Made by a program: the position numbers and the translations under genes
Notes under the pieces: model-generated
Told to the model about the DNA's origin: nothing
What the model saw: only the letters and a program-made list of their open reading frames with translations
Database searches by the model: none
Part shown: one piece after another, positions 22,825 to 31,012 of the stretch
Layout of the letters: every line of letters starts with the position of its first letter
How positions within the stretch are numbered: position 1 is the stretch's first letter
Assembly: GCA_003225555.1 (NCBI GenBank)
Contig: QIAM01000074.1
Coordinates: 1-35,733, forward strand
From: Acidobacteriota bacterium
GTDB lineage: Bacteria; Acidobacteriota; Terriglobia; Terriglobales; Acidobacteriaceae
DNA: 35,733 nt
Direction of reading: 5' to 3'

Positions 22825-25137
22825 TTGCAGAGCTCCGGAAAGCCATTCTTATTTGTCCTCACTAGTTTCCTCCTGATAAACCTTTGCGGTGCCGGCCTGA
22901 TGCCGACAGCCTTTGCCGAGGGCACGCGTACTTGGGAACAGTCAAAATTTGACGAACTGACCAAGGGCACAGCCACCGGGGTGGCGATTCGCAATGCGGG
23001 CGGGCTGGAACTCGCCCCGGCATTCAAGACTCTCTACGGGACGCCTTCGACCTACATCTGGGCCATCGCCGCCGACGATGCCGGCAACGTGTATGCCGCA
23101 ACCGGCGCCCCGGCTCGCGTCTACCGCATCACGCCGGGCGGACCGGCGACGATTATTTTCGAGCCGCAGGAGTTGCAGGTGCAGGCCCTGCAGGTCGCCC
23201 CCGGCGGAGTGATCTATGCCGCCACCGCTCCCGATGGAAAAGTCTACAAGCTCGAGCACAAGGCGGGTGGCAAGTCCGAGCCCGCAAAAGCAGACTCATC
23301 CCAAGCGGACCCCGCGAAAGCCGAGAAAGATTCCGCCAAGCCCAGCGTCGATGCCAGCTGGACCTCGTCGGTGTACTTCGCGCCCGGCACAAAGTACATC
23401 TGGGACCTGGCCCTGGACAAGTCCGGCAATCTCTACGTCGCAACCGGCGACCACGGCGAAATCTACCGAGTCACGCCCAAGGGCGATCATTCGGTTTTCT
23501 TTAAGAGTGATGAGACGCACATTCGCGTGCTGGCCCTCGATGCCCAGGGCAATGTGATTGCCGGTTCTGACGGAAGCGGCCTGGTATACCGGATTTCTCC
23601 CGCGGGCGAAGGCTTTGTGCTCTACAGCGCGCCGAAGAAGGAAATCACGGCGCTGACCCTGGATCGTGCGGGAAATATCTACGCTGCAGGAGTGGGAGAG
23701 AAACGCGCAGGATCGGGTGCTCCGAGCGCGACCGCCGCTATGCTCACCATTACAGGCAGTGCACCAACCCCAAGCGGGCCGCAGGCTCCGGGCCTCAACA
23801 TTACTCCGGTACCCGGAACCGGGCCGGCGACGGGCGTTTTCCCGTTTCCCGGCGGCGGGGTCAGCGGCGGCTCGGACGTATACCGCATCGCTCCCGATGG
23901 TTCCCCGGCGCGCACGTGGAGCTCGCGGGACGACATCGTGTATGCGCTGGCCTTCGATTCGCAGGACCGGCTGCTCGCGGGCACAGGCAATCGCGGACAC
24001 ATCTTTGCCATCACCGGGATCGACCAGTTTTCCGATCTGCTGAAGGCGGCGGCATCGCAGGTGACCGCGTTCGCCAATGCTCCTGGTGGCGCTTTCTACG
24101 CTTCCAGCAGCAATCTGGGAAAAATCTTTGTACTGGGACCGGGTCCAGAGAATGAAGGCACCTACGAGAGCGATGTCTTCGACGCCAAGGTTTTCTCGCG
24201 CTGGGGCCGTGCGGAGTTTCGTGGTGCAGGAAACGTCGATCTGTTTACCCGCAGCGGTAACGTCGACAATCCCGACCGCAATTGGAGTCCGTGGAAGAGA
24301 GTGGATCTGTCGAAGGACGCGGCGACCGCGATTCCTCCCGCCCGCTACGCCCAGTGGAAGGCGGTCTTGCACGCAGGCAATCCCAAGCCGGTCGTGGACA
24401 GCGTCACCCTGAATTACTTGCCGAAGAATGTCGCTCCTGAGATCGACGATGTCACGGTGCAGATTGGCGTTCATTATACGCCTATGCCGAAATCGGCTGG
24501 ACTAAGCATCAGCACCGACGTCAGCGGATCTTCCGGCTCGCATTTCGAGTCGCCGATTCCCAACACGCGTGACCGCGACTCAATCGGCGTGAAATGGAGC
24601 ACGCACGATGAGAACGACGACCAGCTAATGTACTCGGTCTACTACCGCGGCGATGGCGAAACCCGCTGGCTGCTGCTCAAGGACAGTCTGAGCGACAAGG
24701 CGTACTCCTTCGACGCCAGCCTGCTGCCCGATGGTGGATACACCGTGAAGGTCGTGGCGTCGGACGCACCGTCGCACTCACCGGGCGAAGCTCTGAGCGC
24801 CGAGAAAGAAAGCCACCGCTTTGAAGTCGACACTACCCCGCCGCGAATCGAGAATTTGGTTGCCTCCGTCGAGGCTGGACAGATCCACGTCACATTCCGC
24901 GCCGGAGACGGCTTCTCCACGATCAAACGCGCCGAGTACTCGGTCGATGCCGGCGACTGGAAGTATGTGGAACCACTGGGCCAACTCTCCGACGCGAAGA
25001 CAGAAAACTACGATTTCAAGATCGCCCCCGAACCCGCGAAAGACGGCTCACCTGTGGGAGAACATGTGGTCGTGGTGCGCGTCTACGATCGCTACGACAA
25101 CATGGGCGCGGCAAAAGCTCTGGTGCGGGGAAAGTGA
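22825..25137 (+). CDS. Secreted beta-propeller protein with C-terminal beta-sandwich region
   Basis: 770 residues from a TTG, supported by GAGG 9 bases upstream; no in-frame ATG lies before the signal peptide. The signal peptide is about 1-31 (hydrophobic LFVLTSFLLINLCGAG, cleavage near AFA). Six propeller-like blades follow to about residue 440, with consensus h-x-h-A-h-D-x-x-G-N-h-Y-A-A-T-G-x-x-G-x-h-Y-R-h (YIWAIAADDAGNVYAATG, YIWDLALDKSGNLYVATG, HIRVLALDAQGNVIAG). Two low-complexity inserts rich in A/K/S and P/G interrupt it. The C-terminal third contains Ig/FN3-like strands (GVKWSTHDENDDQLMYSVYY, VDTTPPRIENL). It is probably a periplasmic or cell-surface binding protein; the ligand is unknown. 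Confidence 0.8.
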   Translation: MQSSGKPFLFVLTSFLLINLCGAGLMPTAFAEGTRTWEQSKFDELTKGTATGVAIRNAGGLELAPAFKTLYGTPSTYIWAIAADDAGNVYAATGAPARVYRITPGGPATIIFEPQELQVQALQVAPGGVIYAATAPDGKVYKLEHKAGGKSEPAKADSSQADPAKAEKDSAKPSVDASWTSSVYFAPGTKYIWDLALDKSGNLYVATGDHGEIYRVTPKGDHSVFFKSDETHIRVLALDAQGNVIAGSDGSGLVYRISPAGEGFVLYSAPKKEITALTLDRAGNIYAAGVGEKRAGSGAPSATAAMLTITGSAPTPSGPQAPGLNITPVPGTGPATGVFPFPGGGVSGGSDVYRIAPDGSPARTWSSRDDIVYALAFDSQDRLLAGTGNRGHIFAITGIDQFSDLLKAAASQVTAFANAPGGAFYASSSNLGKIFVLGPGPENEGTYESDVFDAKVFSRWGRAEFRGAGNVDLFTRSGNVDNPDRNWSPWKRVDLSKDAATAIPPARYAQWKAVLHAGNPKPVVDSVTLNYLPKNVAPEIDDVTVQIGVHYTPMPKSAGLSISTDVSGSSGSHFESPIPNTRDRDSIGVKWSTHDENDDQLMYSVYYRGDGETRWLLLKDSLSDKAYSFDASLLPDGGYTVKVVASDAPSHSPGEALSAEKESHRFEVDTTPPRIENLVASVEAGQIHVTFRAGDGFSTIKRAEYSVDAGDWKYVEPLGQLSDAKTENYDFKIAPEPAKDGSPVGEHVVVVRVYDRYDNMGAAKALVRGK

Positions 25138-25155
25138 AAATCTTCACGATGGATT

Positions 25156-25324
25156 GTCATCCTGAGCGCAGCAACTGCGTCACGAAGTCGAAGGATCCCT
25201 AGTCCCACCATCACTCCCGGTTTCGCAGGGAACTCTAGTTCTGCGGTGGCTCCGCGCGGGCCGTCTGTACGGTAAGGATGCCGCGAAGACCGTAGAGCAA
25301 TCGGTTTCGTAGGGATCCTTCGAC
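25156..25324. repeat. GTCATCCTGAGC repeat and 15-bp inverted repeat
   Basis: GTCATCCTGAGCGCAGC near 25156 begins the unit; GTCGAAGGATCCCTA (25187-25201) pairs exactly with TAGGGATCCTTCGAC (25310-25324). The gap between the propeller gene and the permease (25138-25384) contains no gene. Confidence 0.75.
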
Positions 25325-25384
25325 GCCGTATGGCGCACGCTTGGCGTGGACCATACTCCGCTTAGGACGACCCTTCTGTGGTGT

Positions 25385-26680
25385 CTACCCGACGGCGAGA
25401 TAGATGTATCGAAGGATGAACAGCCCCGTCAGAATCCACAGCAGCGGGCTAACTTCGCGGAATCTTCCCGCCCCCACCTTCACCAGCGTGTAGGAGATCA
25501 ATCCCAGGCTAAGCCCCGTGGCGATGCTGAACGTCAGCGGCATGGCCAGCATGGTCACAAAGGCTGGAAGGGCCTCGGTGAAGTCTGTCCACTTCACCCG
25601 CGCAATCGACTCGGTCATCAACCCGCCCACGAGGATTAACGCCGGAGCTGTCGCGTAGCCTGGAATTGCAGTGGCCAGCGGCGAGCAGAACGCGGCGATA
25701 AGAAACAGCGCCGCCACCACTACGTTGCTCAGTCCGGTGCGGGCTCCAGCCGCGACTCCCGCGGCGCTCTCGATGTAGCTGGTCACCGTGGAAGTTCCAG
25801 TTAGCGCGCCGAAGATGGTTCCCACGGCATCCGACAAGAGCGCGCGACCCACGCGAGGAATCTTGCCGTTCTTGACGAACCCGCCTTGCTCGCAGACCGC
25901 TACCAGCGTCCCCACATTGTCGAAAAGATCGACGAACAGGAAGGCGAAGACAATTTCCAGCAGGCCGAGGTGCATCGCGCCGCGAAGATCGAGTTGGAGC
26001 CAGGTCGACGAGGGATGCGGTACCGAGAAAACAGCCGTCGGCCACTTCGCCATCCCGCGAAAGATGCCGACAAGAGTCGTGGCGAAAATCCCGATCAGAA
26101 TCGCGCCGTTAATCTTGCGCACCATCAGGATCATCATGAGCACCAGCCCAATGCAGGCCACCTGCACTTCGTGGTCCGAAAAACTTCCCAGCCCCACAAA
26201 CGTAGCTGAGTTGGCCACGACCAGCTTGGCATTGCGCAGGCCGACGAAGGCGATGAACATGCCAATCCCGGCGGCGGTCGAGTATTTCAGGCAATTGGGG
26301 ATGCCATTCACAATCTGTTCGCGAATGCGCGTGACCGTCAAGATCAGAAAGAACACACCAGAGAAGAAGATCACGCCCAACGCGGTCTGCCACGCGATGT
26401 GCATGCCGAGGCAGACGGAATATGTGAAGTAGGCGTTCAGCGACATGCCCGGCGCCAGCGCGATGGGATAGTTTGCGTACAACCCCATGACCAGTGTCGC
26501 GGCCGCGGAGGCAATGCACGTGGAAAACACCACACCTTCCGGCGGCATCCCCGCCTGCGAGAGAATCTGCGGGTTCACGACGACGATGTAAGCCATCGTG
26601 AGAAAGGTAGTGAGTCCGCCAAGCAATTCGCGGCGCAGTGTGGTCTGGTTCTCGGCGAGACGGAAGTAACGCTCGATCAA
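25385..26680 (-). CDS. NCS2/AzgA-type purine (guanine/hypoxanthine-like) permease
   Basis: 431 residues, about 12-14 membrane segments. Starts FRLAENQTTLRRELLGGLTT FLTMAYIVVVNP, typical of the AzgA branch of nucleobase:cation symporters. Substrate-site regions APGMSLNAYFTY (TM3) and FLFVDLFDNVGTLVAV (TM8) and the TSTVTSYIESAAGVAAGARTG loop are present. It imports purine bases with protons; the exact base cannot be read from sequence. It is monocistronic by spacing (the MFS gene ends 91 bp upstream of its start). Confidence 0.92.
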   Translation of the reverse strand: MIERYFRLAENQTTLRRELLGGLTTFLTMAYIVVVNPQILSQAGMPPEGVVFSTCIASAAATLVMGLYANYPIALAPGMSLNAYFTYSVCLGMHIAWQTALGVIFFSGVFFLILTVTRIREQIVNGIPNCLKYSTAAGIGMFIAFVGLRNAKLVVANSATFVGLGSFSDHEVQVACIGLVLMMILMVRKINGAILIGIFATTLVGIFRGMAKWPTAVFSVPHPSSTWLQLDLRGAMHLGLLEIVFAFLFVDLFDNVGTLVAVCEQGGFVKNGKIPRVGRALLSDAVGTIFGALTGTSTVTSYIESAAGVAAGARTGLSNVVVAALFLIAAFCSPLATAIPGYATAPALILVGGLMTESIARVKWTDFTEALPAFVTMLAMPLTFSIATGLSLGLISYTLVKVGAGRFREVSPLLWILTGLFILRYIYLAVG

Positions 26681-26771
26681 TCCTGATCCTTTAGCGAATG
26701 CGGGAACGGAAGCGACATTCTACGGCATCTGTGCCGCCGCGTAGAGCATTGACCCCCAAGGACACGAAGGT

Positions 26772-28070
26772 TCACGAAGGAAGGCCTTCGCTGCCACCCC
26801 CAGAGTCTGACGCATCCTCCAGGCCTAACGTCTTGATTGAAGTTATTTCGCCCGCGTGGCGCAGTTCCGGAAACAGCCACGCCCAGATCGCAATCACCAT
26901 CAATGTACCCACGCCGCCGAGTATGACCGCCGGCACCGTGCCGAACCACTGCGCGGTCAGGCCCGATTCGAACTGGCCGAACTCGTTCGACGTTCCTATG
27001 AAGATCATGTCGACCGCCGTGACACGCCCGCGCATTTCGTCGGGTGTGGCAAGTTGGGTGAGCGTGGCGCGGATGATGACGCTGACCATGTCGCTCGCGC
27101 CCAGCAAAAGCAACGCGATCAGCGAAATCGTCAAGCTGCGCGAGATACCGAAAATAATCGTGAAGATGCCGAATCCCGCAACCGCCCAGAGCAGCGTCGG
27201 CCCCGAGCGTCCTCGCAACGGGCGATGCGCGAGCAGCACAGCCATGATGGCGGCCCCAACTCCGGGCGCGGCGCGCAGCAGGCCGAGTCCCCAGGGGCCG
27301 GTGTGCAGAATCTCACGGGCGTAGACCGGAAGCAGGGCCACGGCTCCGCCCAGCAGCACGGCGAACAGGTCCAGCGAAATCGCGCCCAGAATGAGCTTCT
27401 GCCGCCAGATGAAATGCAGTCCCGCGAAAACCGTTTTCAGCGACATGGGCTCGCGCGGGCGCGCCTGCTCGCTCGGCTTGATGCGGAAAGTGGAAATGGT
27501 TGCGCCCACCGCCGTGATCAGCGCAATGGCGTACACCGCAGACGGGCCGCGGAACAGGGCGTAGAGGACTCCGCCGAATGCTGGCCCCAGAATTGTTGCG
27601 GCCTGAAATGTGGTGGCATTCCACGCCACCGCGTTGGGGAAGTGTTGCTCAGGCACCAGTTGCGGCAAGATCGAGCGGCTAGCCGTGCTGTTGAACGAGC
27701 GCACCGCGCCGATCATAACCAGCACCACGTAGATGGCGGTCACTGACTGCAGTCCACGCTGGGCCAGAGCAAGTAGCAGAGCAAAGCACAGCGCATATCC
27801 CGCGTAGCAGGCGGAGAGCACGTCGCGGCGCTCGAAGCGGTCGGAGGCATGCCCCGATATCGGGAACAACAGAATCCCCGGCAGAAACTGCGCCAGCCCG
27901 ACCAGTCCCAGATCCAGCGGGCGCTTGGTGATCTCGTAGACCTGCCATCCCACTGCGACCGCCTGCATCTCTACCGCCGCCACGATCATGAAACGCGCAA
28001 TTTGAAACAGCGTGAAGGCGGGATGAGTAAAAGCTACGCGTCCGGCTCTGGCGTCGGCGGCGGGGGGCAT
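26772..28070 (-). CDS. MFS transporter, EntS-like (MFS_3)
   Basis: 432 residues with about 10-12 membrane segments. The A-motif variant GHASDRFERRDVLSACYAGYA after TM2 and the region MIGAVRSFNSTASRSILPQLVP with NAVAWNATTFQAATILGPAFGG are typical of the EntS/MFS_3 group, whose members export siderophores or drugs. The tail (DASDSGGGSEGLPS) is low complexity. Likely a proton-driven exporter in the inner membrane; the substrate is unknown. No siderophore genes adjoin. The start has only a weak AGAAG before the ATG. Confidence 0.9.
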   Translation of the reverse strand: MPPAADARAGRVAFTHPAFTLFQIARFMIVAAVEMQAVAVGWQVYEITKRPLDLGLVGLAQFLPGILLFPISGHASDRFERRDVLSACYAGYALCFALLLALAQRGLQSVTAIYVVLVMIGAVRSFNSTASRSILPQLVPEQHFPNAVAWNATTFQAATILGPAFGGVLYALFRGPSAVYAIALITAVGATISTFRIKPSEQARPREPMSLKTVFAGLHFIWRQKLILGAISLDLFAVLLGGAVALLPVYAREILHTGPWGLGLLRAAPGVGAAIMAVLLAHRPLRGRSGPTLLWAVAGFGIFTIIFGISRSLTISLIALLLLGASDMVSVIIRATLTQLATPDEMRGRVTAVDMIFIGTSNEFGQFESGLTAQWFGTVPAVILGGVGTLMVIAIWAWLFPELRHAGEITSIKTLGLEDASDSGGGSEGLPS

Positions 28071-28158
28071 GAGCTTCTAATGTGCCACAGAAAGGGCGGG
28101 ACGCGCATCCGGGCAAATCGGAACTGATGGTCGGTTTGATGTCCAACTGCTCTCAGCG

Positions 28159-28344
28159 TCACAGAGAATCTCTGTCGCGAGAGTAATGCAGATAAAAAGC
28201 GACGAGTGCCGCAAAGCCGAACAGCGGAATCATCACTCGCCAGGCGAAGATCGTCAGGTACAAGACGAACACCATCCCAGCGAGGGTCATGCGCCGCCAG
28301 ACCCGCGGCATGGACCAGAACGAATTCCACAGGTCCCGCAGCAT
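28159..28344 (-). CDS. Small membrane protein
   Basis: 61 residues: a basic N-terminus (LRDLWNSFWSMPRVWRR) followed by a hydrophobic stretch (MTLAGMVFVLYLTIFAWRVM IPLFGFAALVAFYLHY) with one or two membrane passes and a charged end SRDRDS. It lies 88 bp upstream of the MFS gene on the same strand. Not recognised; moderate support from composition only. Confidence 0.45.
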   Translation of the reverse strand: MLRDLWNSFWSMPRVWRRMTLAGMVFVLYLTIFAWRVMIPLFGFAALVAFYLHYSRDRDSL

Positions 28345-28654
28345 ACGCCAGATTATGAACTAACTGCGCTCAGTCGAAAAGGTCAGCGAATCACGAACTG
28401 GCTAGAGACGAGAGTTCATCTGCGGGTAGGGATGCTTCGGGGTCCGCTCCGCACGACCAGACGGGAAATAACCGTCACTACCCCTCCCGCCCCTAAGACG
28501 ACTGACACTCCGCCCCTAAGAATTGAGACTTCTCTTACGTCTGTCATGCTGAGCGGAGCACTGAGGAGAGCGAAGCGATCCTCAGTGCGGAGTCGAAGCA
28601 TCCCTACTTTCTCTTAGGAATGTATCCAGGAATACCGCGTCCCAACGAGACCTG
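28345..28654. other. 310-bp repeat-containing intergenic region
   Basis: No gene is seen. GTAGGGATGCTTCG (28426-28439) pairs exactly with CGAAGCATCCCTAC (28594-28607), bounding a 182-bp element with a GTCATGCTGAGCGGAGC unit, a CTGAGG...CCTCAG hairpin and two copies of CGCCCCTAAGA. Confidence 0.7.
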
Positions 28655-30496
28655 CTACGTCACAACCAGGTAGGTGGAATACTGCTCATCCGAAATAGCG
28701 GTGAAGGGCAGCATCTTCAAAGGTCCAGCCGCGGTCTCCACCTGCCAATCCTGCTTGCCAACTTTCTTGGCGGCCAACAATTGCGGGGCGGTAACGACGG
28801 GCGTCGCGTCGGCAATGGCAAACAGAACCAGCGGACCACAAAGCAGGGCGACCGTTTTCGGATGTCGCGGATCGATCGGTTCAAGACGCTTCGTCAAAGG
28901 CAATTCGAGTTCGACGCGATCGCCTGTCTTCCACTTCCGCTGAACCTTCGCGAAGCTGCCGGGGATCGCCGCATCCGGCGCACGCTTTCCATTCACAGAA
29001 ATGGAAGCACCCTCGGCCCACGCGGGAATCCGGAAGTTCAGCGCGAACTTCGAAGGCTTGGAAGCCGTCATCTCAAACTGCACCAGACTGTCGAAGGGAT
29101 AGGTACTCTTCTGAGTAAGAGAAATTCTCGGGCCGTCTTGAGTCCACTGCACCGACGACGGAATATAAAGATTCACATAGACGCCGCGCGCATTGCGGAA
29201 GTAGCTGCTGATGCCGTAGTCCGCTGCCACCTGCGGCATGGTGCCTGAGCAGCACGGCCAACGATGGTTGGAATAAACTTTGCGTCCCTTGAAGTTGCAG
29301 TCGGCGTAATAGAACGTTCTGCCGTCGGACTCCAGCGGCTTCGCTCCGAGAATGGTGTTGTACATCACGCGCTCCATGCTGTCGCCGTAGCGCGACTCGC
29401 GCGTTACACGCAGCAGGTAGCGCGTCAACTTGAAATGCGCGTAGGAGCCGCAGGGAGTTTCAAAACTGCTGTGAGAGTTGGTCAGGCTGGCGTTGACGTC
29501 ATCACTATCGGGCGCCCGAAGCAGCTCGTCCGGTCCCCAGCCGCCGGTCGCGAAGCTCTGTGCCGCTAGAAAGTCGAAACCATTTCGCGCGACGCGCAGA
29601 TACTTGGCGTCGCCCAGCGTCAGGTAAGCCTGCATTGCCGAGCACAACGAATTCACGTGGCTGTAGGCATGCCGTCCGGCGAAGTCGCTGCGGCCTTCGG
29701 CCAGCGGACCATAATATTCGTCGTCGAGATATTGAACGCCGAGCTTGCGGTAGCGCTCGCCGGCCCCCCGCTGATAAGCGAGAAAGAGATTTTCCGAGAT
29801 CGTGTAAGACTCGTCCCACGTCCAGGACTCGTCCTTGTCCGGCCGCCACGCGTGATCATGCTCGATGGCCTTCCCCGGCATGTGCGGCTCTGCCGTGTTG
29901 GTCGTGTGCTCAAGAATGCGGTAAGCATCCGGATCGCCCGCCAGTTGGTGCGAATCAATCAGTCCGCACACCAGCTTGTCGTAACAATAAGTGGGGAAGC
30001 GGTTTTTGTCGTAGAAGTCTGCCGAGATCGTCTCCGCATACAAGCGGTTTAAGCGCAGAATCTTGTCGCGAGTCTCGCGGTCGCCGGTGATGGCGTAGTA
30101 GCGAGCCAGGGCTGAGACCCATTGTCCGAAGGACGCCGCCGGGGCAAAGCCGGCATCGAAGGTGTGCCAGTCGTAGTCCGGATCGTACTTATACCAGCCG
30201 CCCAGTTCCTCTCCCGGCGCGGGTTGCCCGCCCATCTGACGAAACGGTTTTAGCAAGCTGTCTTCGCTGAGTCCTATGAGCACAGAATGAGTCTGCTCGA
30301 GCTGCTGGTTGTGGAGTTCGCTGGCTAGCTTGACGTCGCCATAGCTGAACTCTTCCAGGACGGGCTGAACGCCAGATTTTTCACCACCAGTTGCGGCAAG
30401 AGTCTTGGGGAATGCACGCGAGGTCACCAGCCCGGCAGTCAGCATTGAGGCCGATTGAATGAATTTCCTTCTGGAGGTTGCGCGCGGGAAAGGCAT
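28655..30496 (-). CDS. Tat-exported glycoside hydrolase, GH127/DUF1680 (beta-L-arabinofuranosidase-like)
   Basis: 613 residues. The twin-arginine signal SRRKFIQSASMLTAG (residues 8-22) predicts export of the folded protein. The remainder matches the DUF1680/GH127 (alpha/alpha)6 barrel: FSYGDVKLASELHNQQLEQ, GGWYKYDPDYDWHTFDAGFA, SFETPCGSYAHFKLTRYLLR, RWPCCSGTMPQVAADYG. E346, C349 and C415-C416 correspond to the glutamate and zinc-binding cysteines of the known enzyme HypBA1, in which a cysteine is the nucleophile. It probably removes arabinose or related sugars from plant polymers; the exact substrate is uncertain as the family is broad. No other polysaccharide-utilisation genes adjoin. Confidence 0.88.
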   Translation of the reverse strand: MPFPRATSRRKFIQSASMLTAGLVTSRAFPKTLAATGGEKSGVQPVLEEFSYGDVKLASELHNQQLEQTHSVLIGLSEDSLLKPFRQMGGQPAPGEELGGWYKYDPDYDWHTFDAGFAPAASFGQWVSALARYYAITGDRETRDKILRLNRLYAETISADFYDKNRFPTYCYDKLVCGLIDSHQLAGDPDAYRILEHTTNTAEPHMPGKAIEHDHAWRPDKDESWTWDESYTISENLFLAYQRGAGERYRKLGVQYLDDEYYGPLAEGRSDFAGRHAYSHVNSLCSAMQAYLTLGDAKYLRVARNGFDFLAAQSFATGGWGPDELLRAPDSDDVNASLTNSHSSFETPCGSYAHFKLTRYLLRVTRESRYGDSMERVMYNTILGAKPLESDGRTFYYADCNFKGRKVYSNHRWPCCSGTMPQVAADYGISSYFRNARGVYVNLYIPSSVQWTQDGPRISLTQKSTYPFDSLVQFEMTASKPSKFALNFRIPAWAEGASISVNGKRAPDAAIPGSFAKVQRKWKTGDRVELELPLTKRLEPIDPRHPKTVALLCGPLVLFAIADATPVVTAPQLLAAKKVGKQDWQVETAAGPLKMLPFTAISDEQYSTYLVVT

Positions 30497-30620
30497 TGCA
30501 CGCCATTATCGCTCAGAATTGTTGTGACGGCCAGCGGTGAATCAGGGCTTTGAGAACTATCCCTGGGGCAGCGAGAGCGAACACCTGTCAGGCGATGACT
30601 CATCCGTATGAGTCGTATAA

Positions 30621-30785
30621 ACTCACGGCGTTCCCGAGCGCGCCAAACAGATTGTCCTCGCCTATCAGCTCCTCTCCGCTCGCGACGTCGTACACCTGGC
30701 AGTGATGGAGCAGCACGGAATCGAGCAGATCCTGACGTTTGACTCGGGCTTCGACGGGTTTCCGGGAATCACGCGGTTGTCGTAG
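30621..30785 (+). pseudogene. PIN-domain (VapC-like toxin) C-terminal remnant
   Basis: Between an in-frame TAA (30618-30620) and TAG (30783-30785) the frame reads about 54 residues with the end of a VapC-type RNase: ERAKQIVLAYQLLSARDVVH, then LAVMEQHGIEQILTFDSGFD and GFPGITRLS. The LSARD-x-x-H-LA-x-M helix and ILTFDSGFD carry the acidic residues of the third and fourth PIN motifs. The N-terminal half and any antitoxin gene are missing and there is no start codon, so it is a decayed toxin gene. Confidence 0.7.
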
Positions 30786-30818
30786 CACGGGAACATCGGT
30801 TGTCGAAGGGAAAATTGT

Positions 30819-30880
30819 AACCCCAACCCAACCCAAACCCAACCCAATCCAACCCAACCCAACCCAACCCAACCCAACCC
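30819..30880. repeat. AACCC pentamer tandem array (12 units)
   Basis: Twelve head-to-tail units: AACCCC, AACCC, AACCC, AAACCC, AACCC, AATCC, then six perfect AACCC. One strand is purely G/T with short G-runs (GGGTT). Such slippage-prone microsatellites can vary in length between strains. Confidence 0.9.
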
Positions 30881-30994
30881 CTTTGTCATCCTGAGGTCCG
30901 CGTTTCTTGCGGACCGAAGGACCTATGCACTCGCCGGTTTCGAATGTGCCGCCGACAAATGCATAGGTCTTTCGCTTCGGTCAAGATGACAAAG
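30881..30994. repeat. 114-bp inverted repeat of the GTCATCCTGAG family
   Basis: CTTTGTCATC (30881-30890) pairs with GATGACAAAG (30985-30994), and ACCGAAGGACCTATGCA with TGCATAGGTC...TTCGGT further in. It begins exactly where the AACCC array ends. Confidence 0.8.
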
Positions 30995-31012
30995 CGGAAG
31001 GAGGATAGTTCA

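Larger units (their letters stand above)
30497..31012. other. 516-bp intergenic region: toxin remnant, pentamer array and inverted repeat
   Basis: Apart from the features listed separately (PIN-domain remnant, AACCC array, 114-bp inverted repeat) no intact gene is seen. GACTCAT-ccgt-ATGAGTC (30597-30614) is a perfect 7-bp dyad ahead of the remnant. Confidence 0.7.

Noticed and set aside
30819..30880. CRISPR-like or telomere-like array
   Set aside because: Units are 5 bp with no spacers, so not CRISPR; it is internal and linked to a common inverted repeat, so a chromosome end is not supported.
30600..30889. Open frame coding a Gly-Trp-Val-Gly-Leu repeat protein
   Set aside because: It is only the translation of the AACCC pentamer array on the minus strand; no start signal or partner sequence supports expression.
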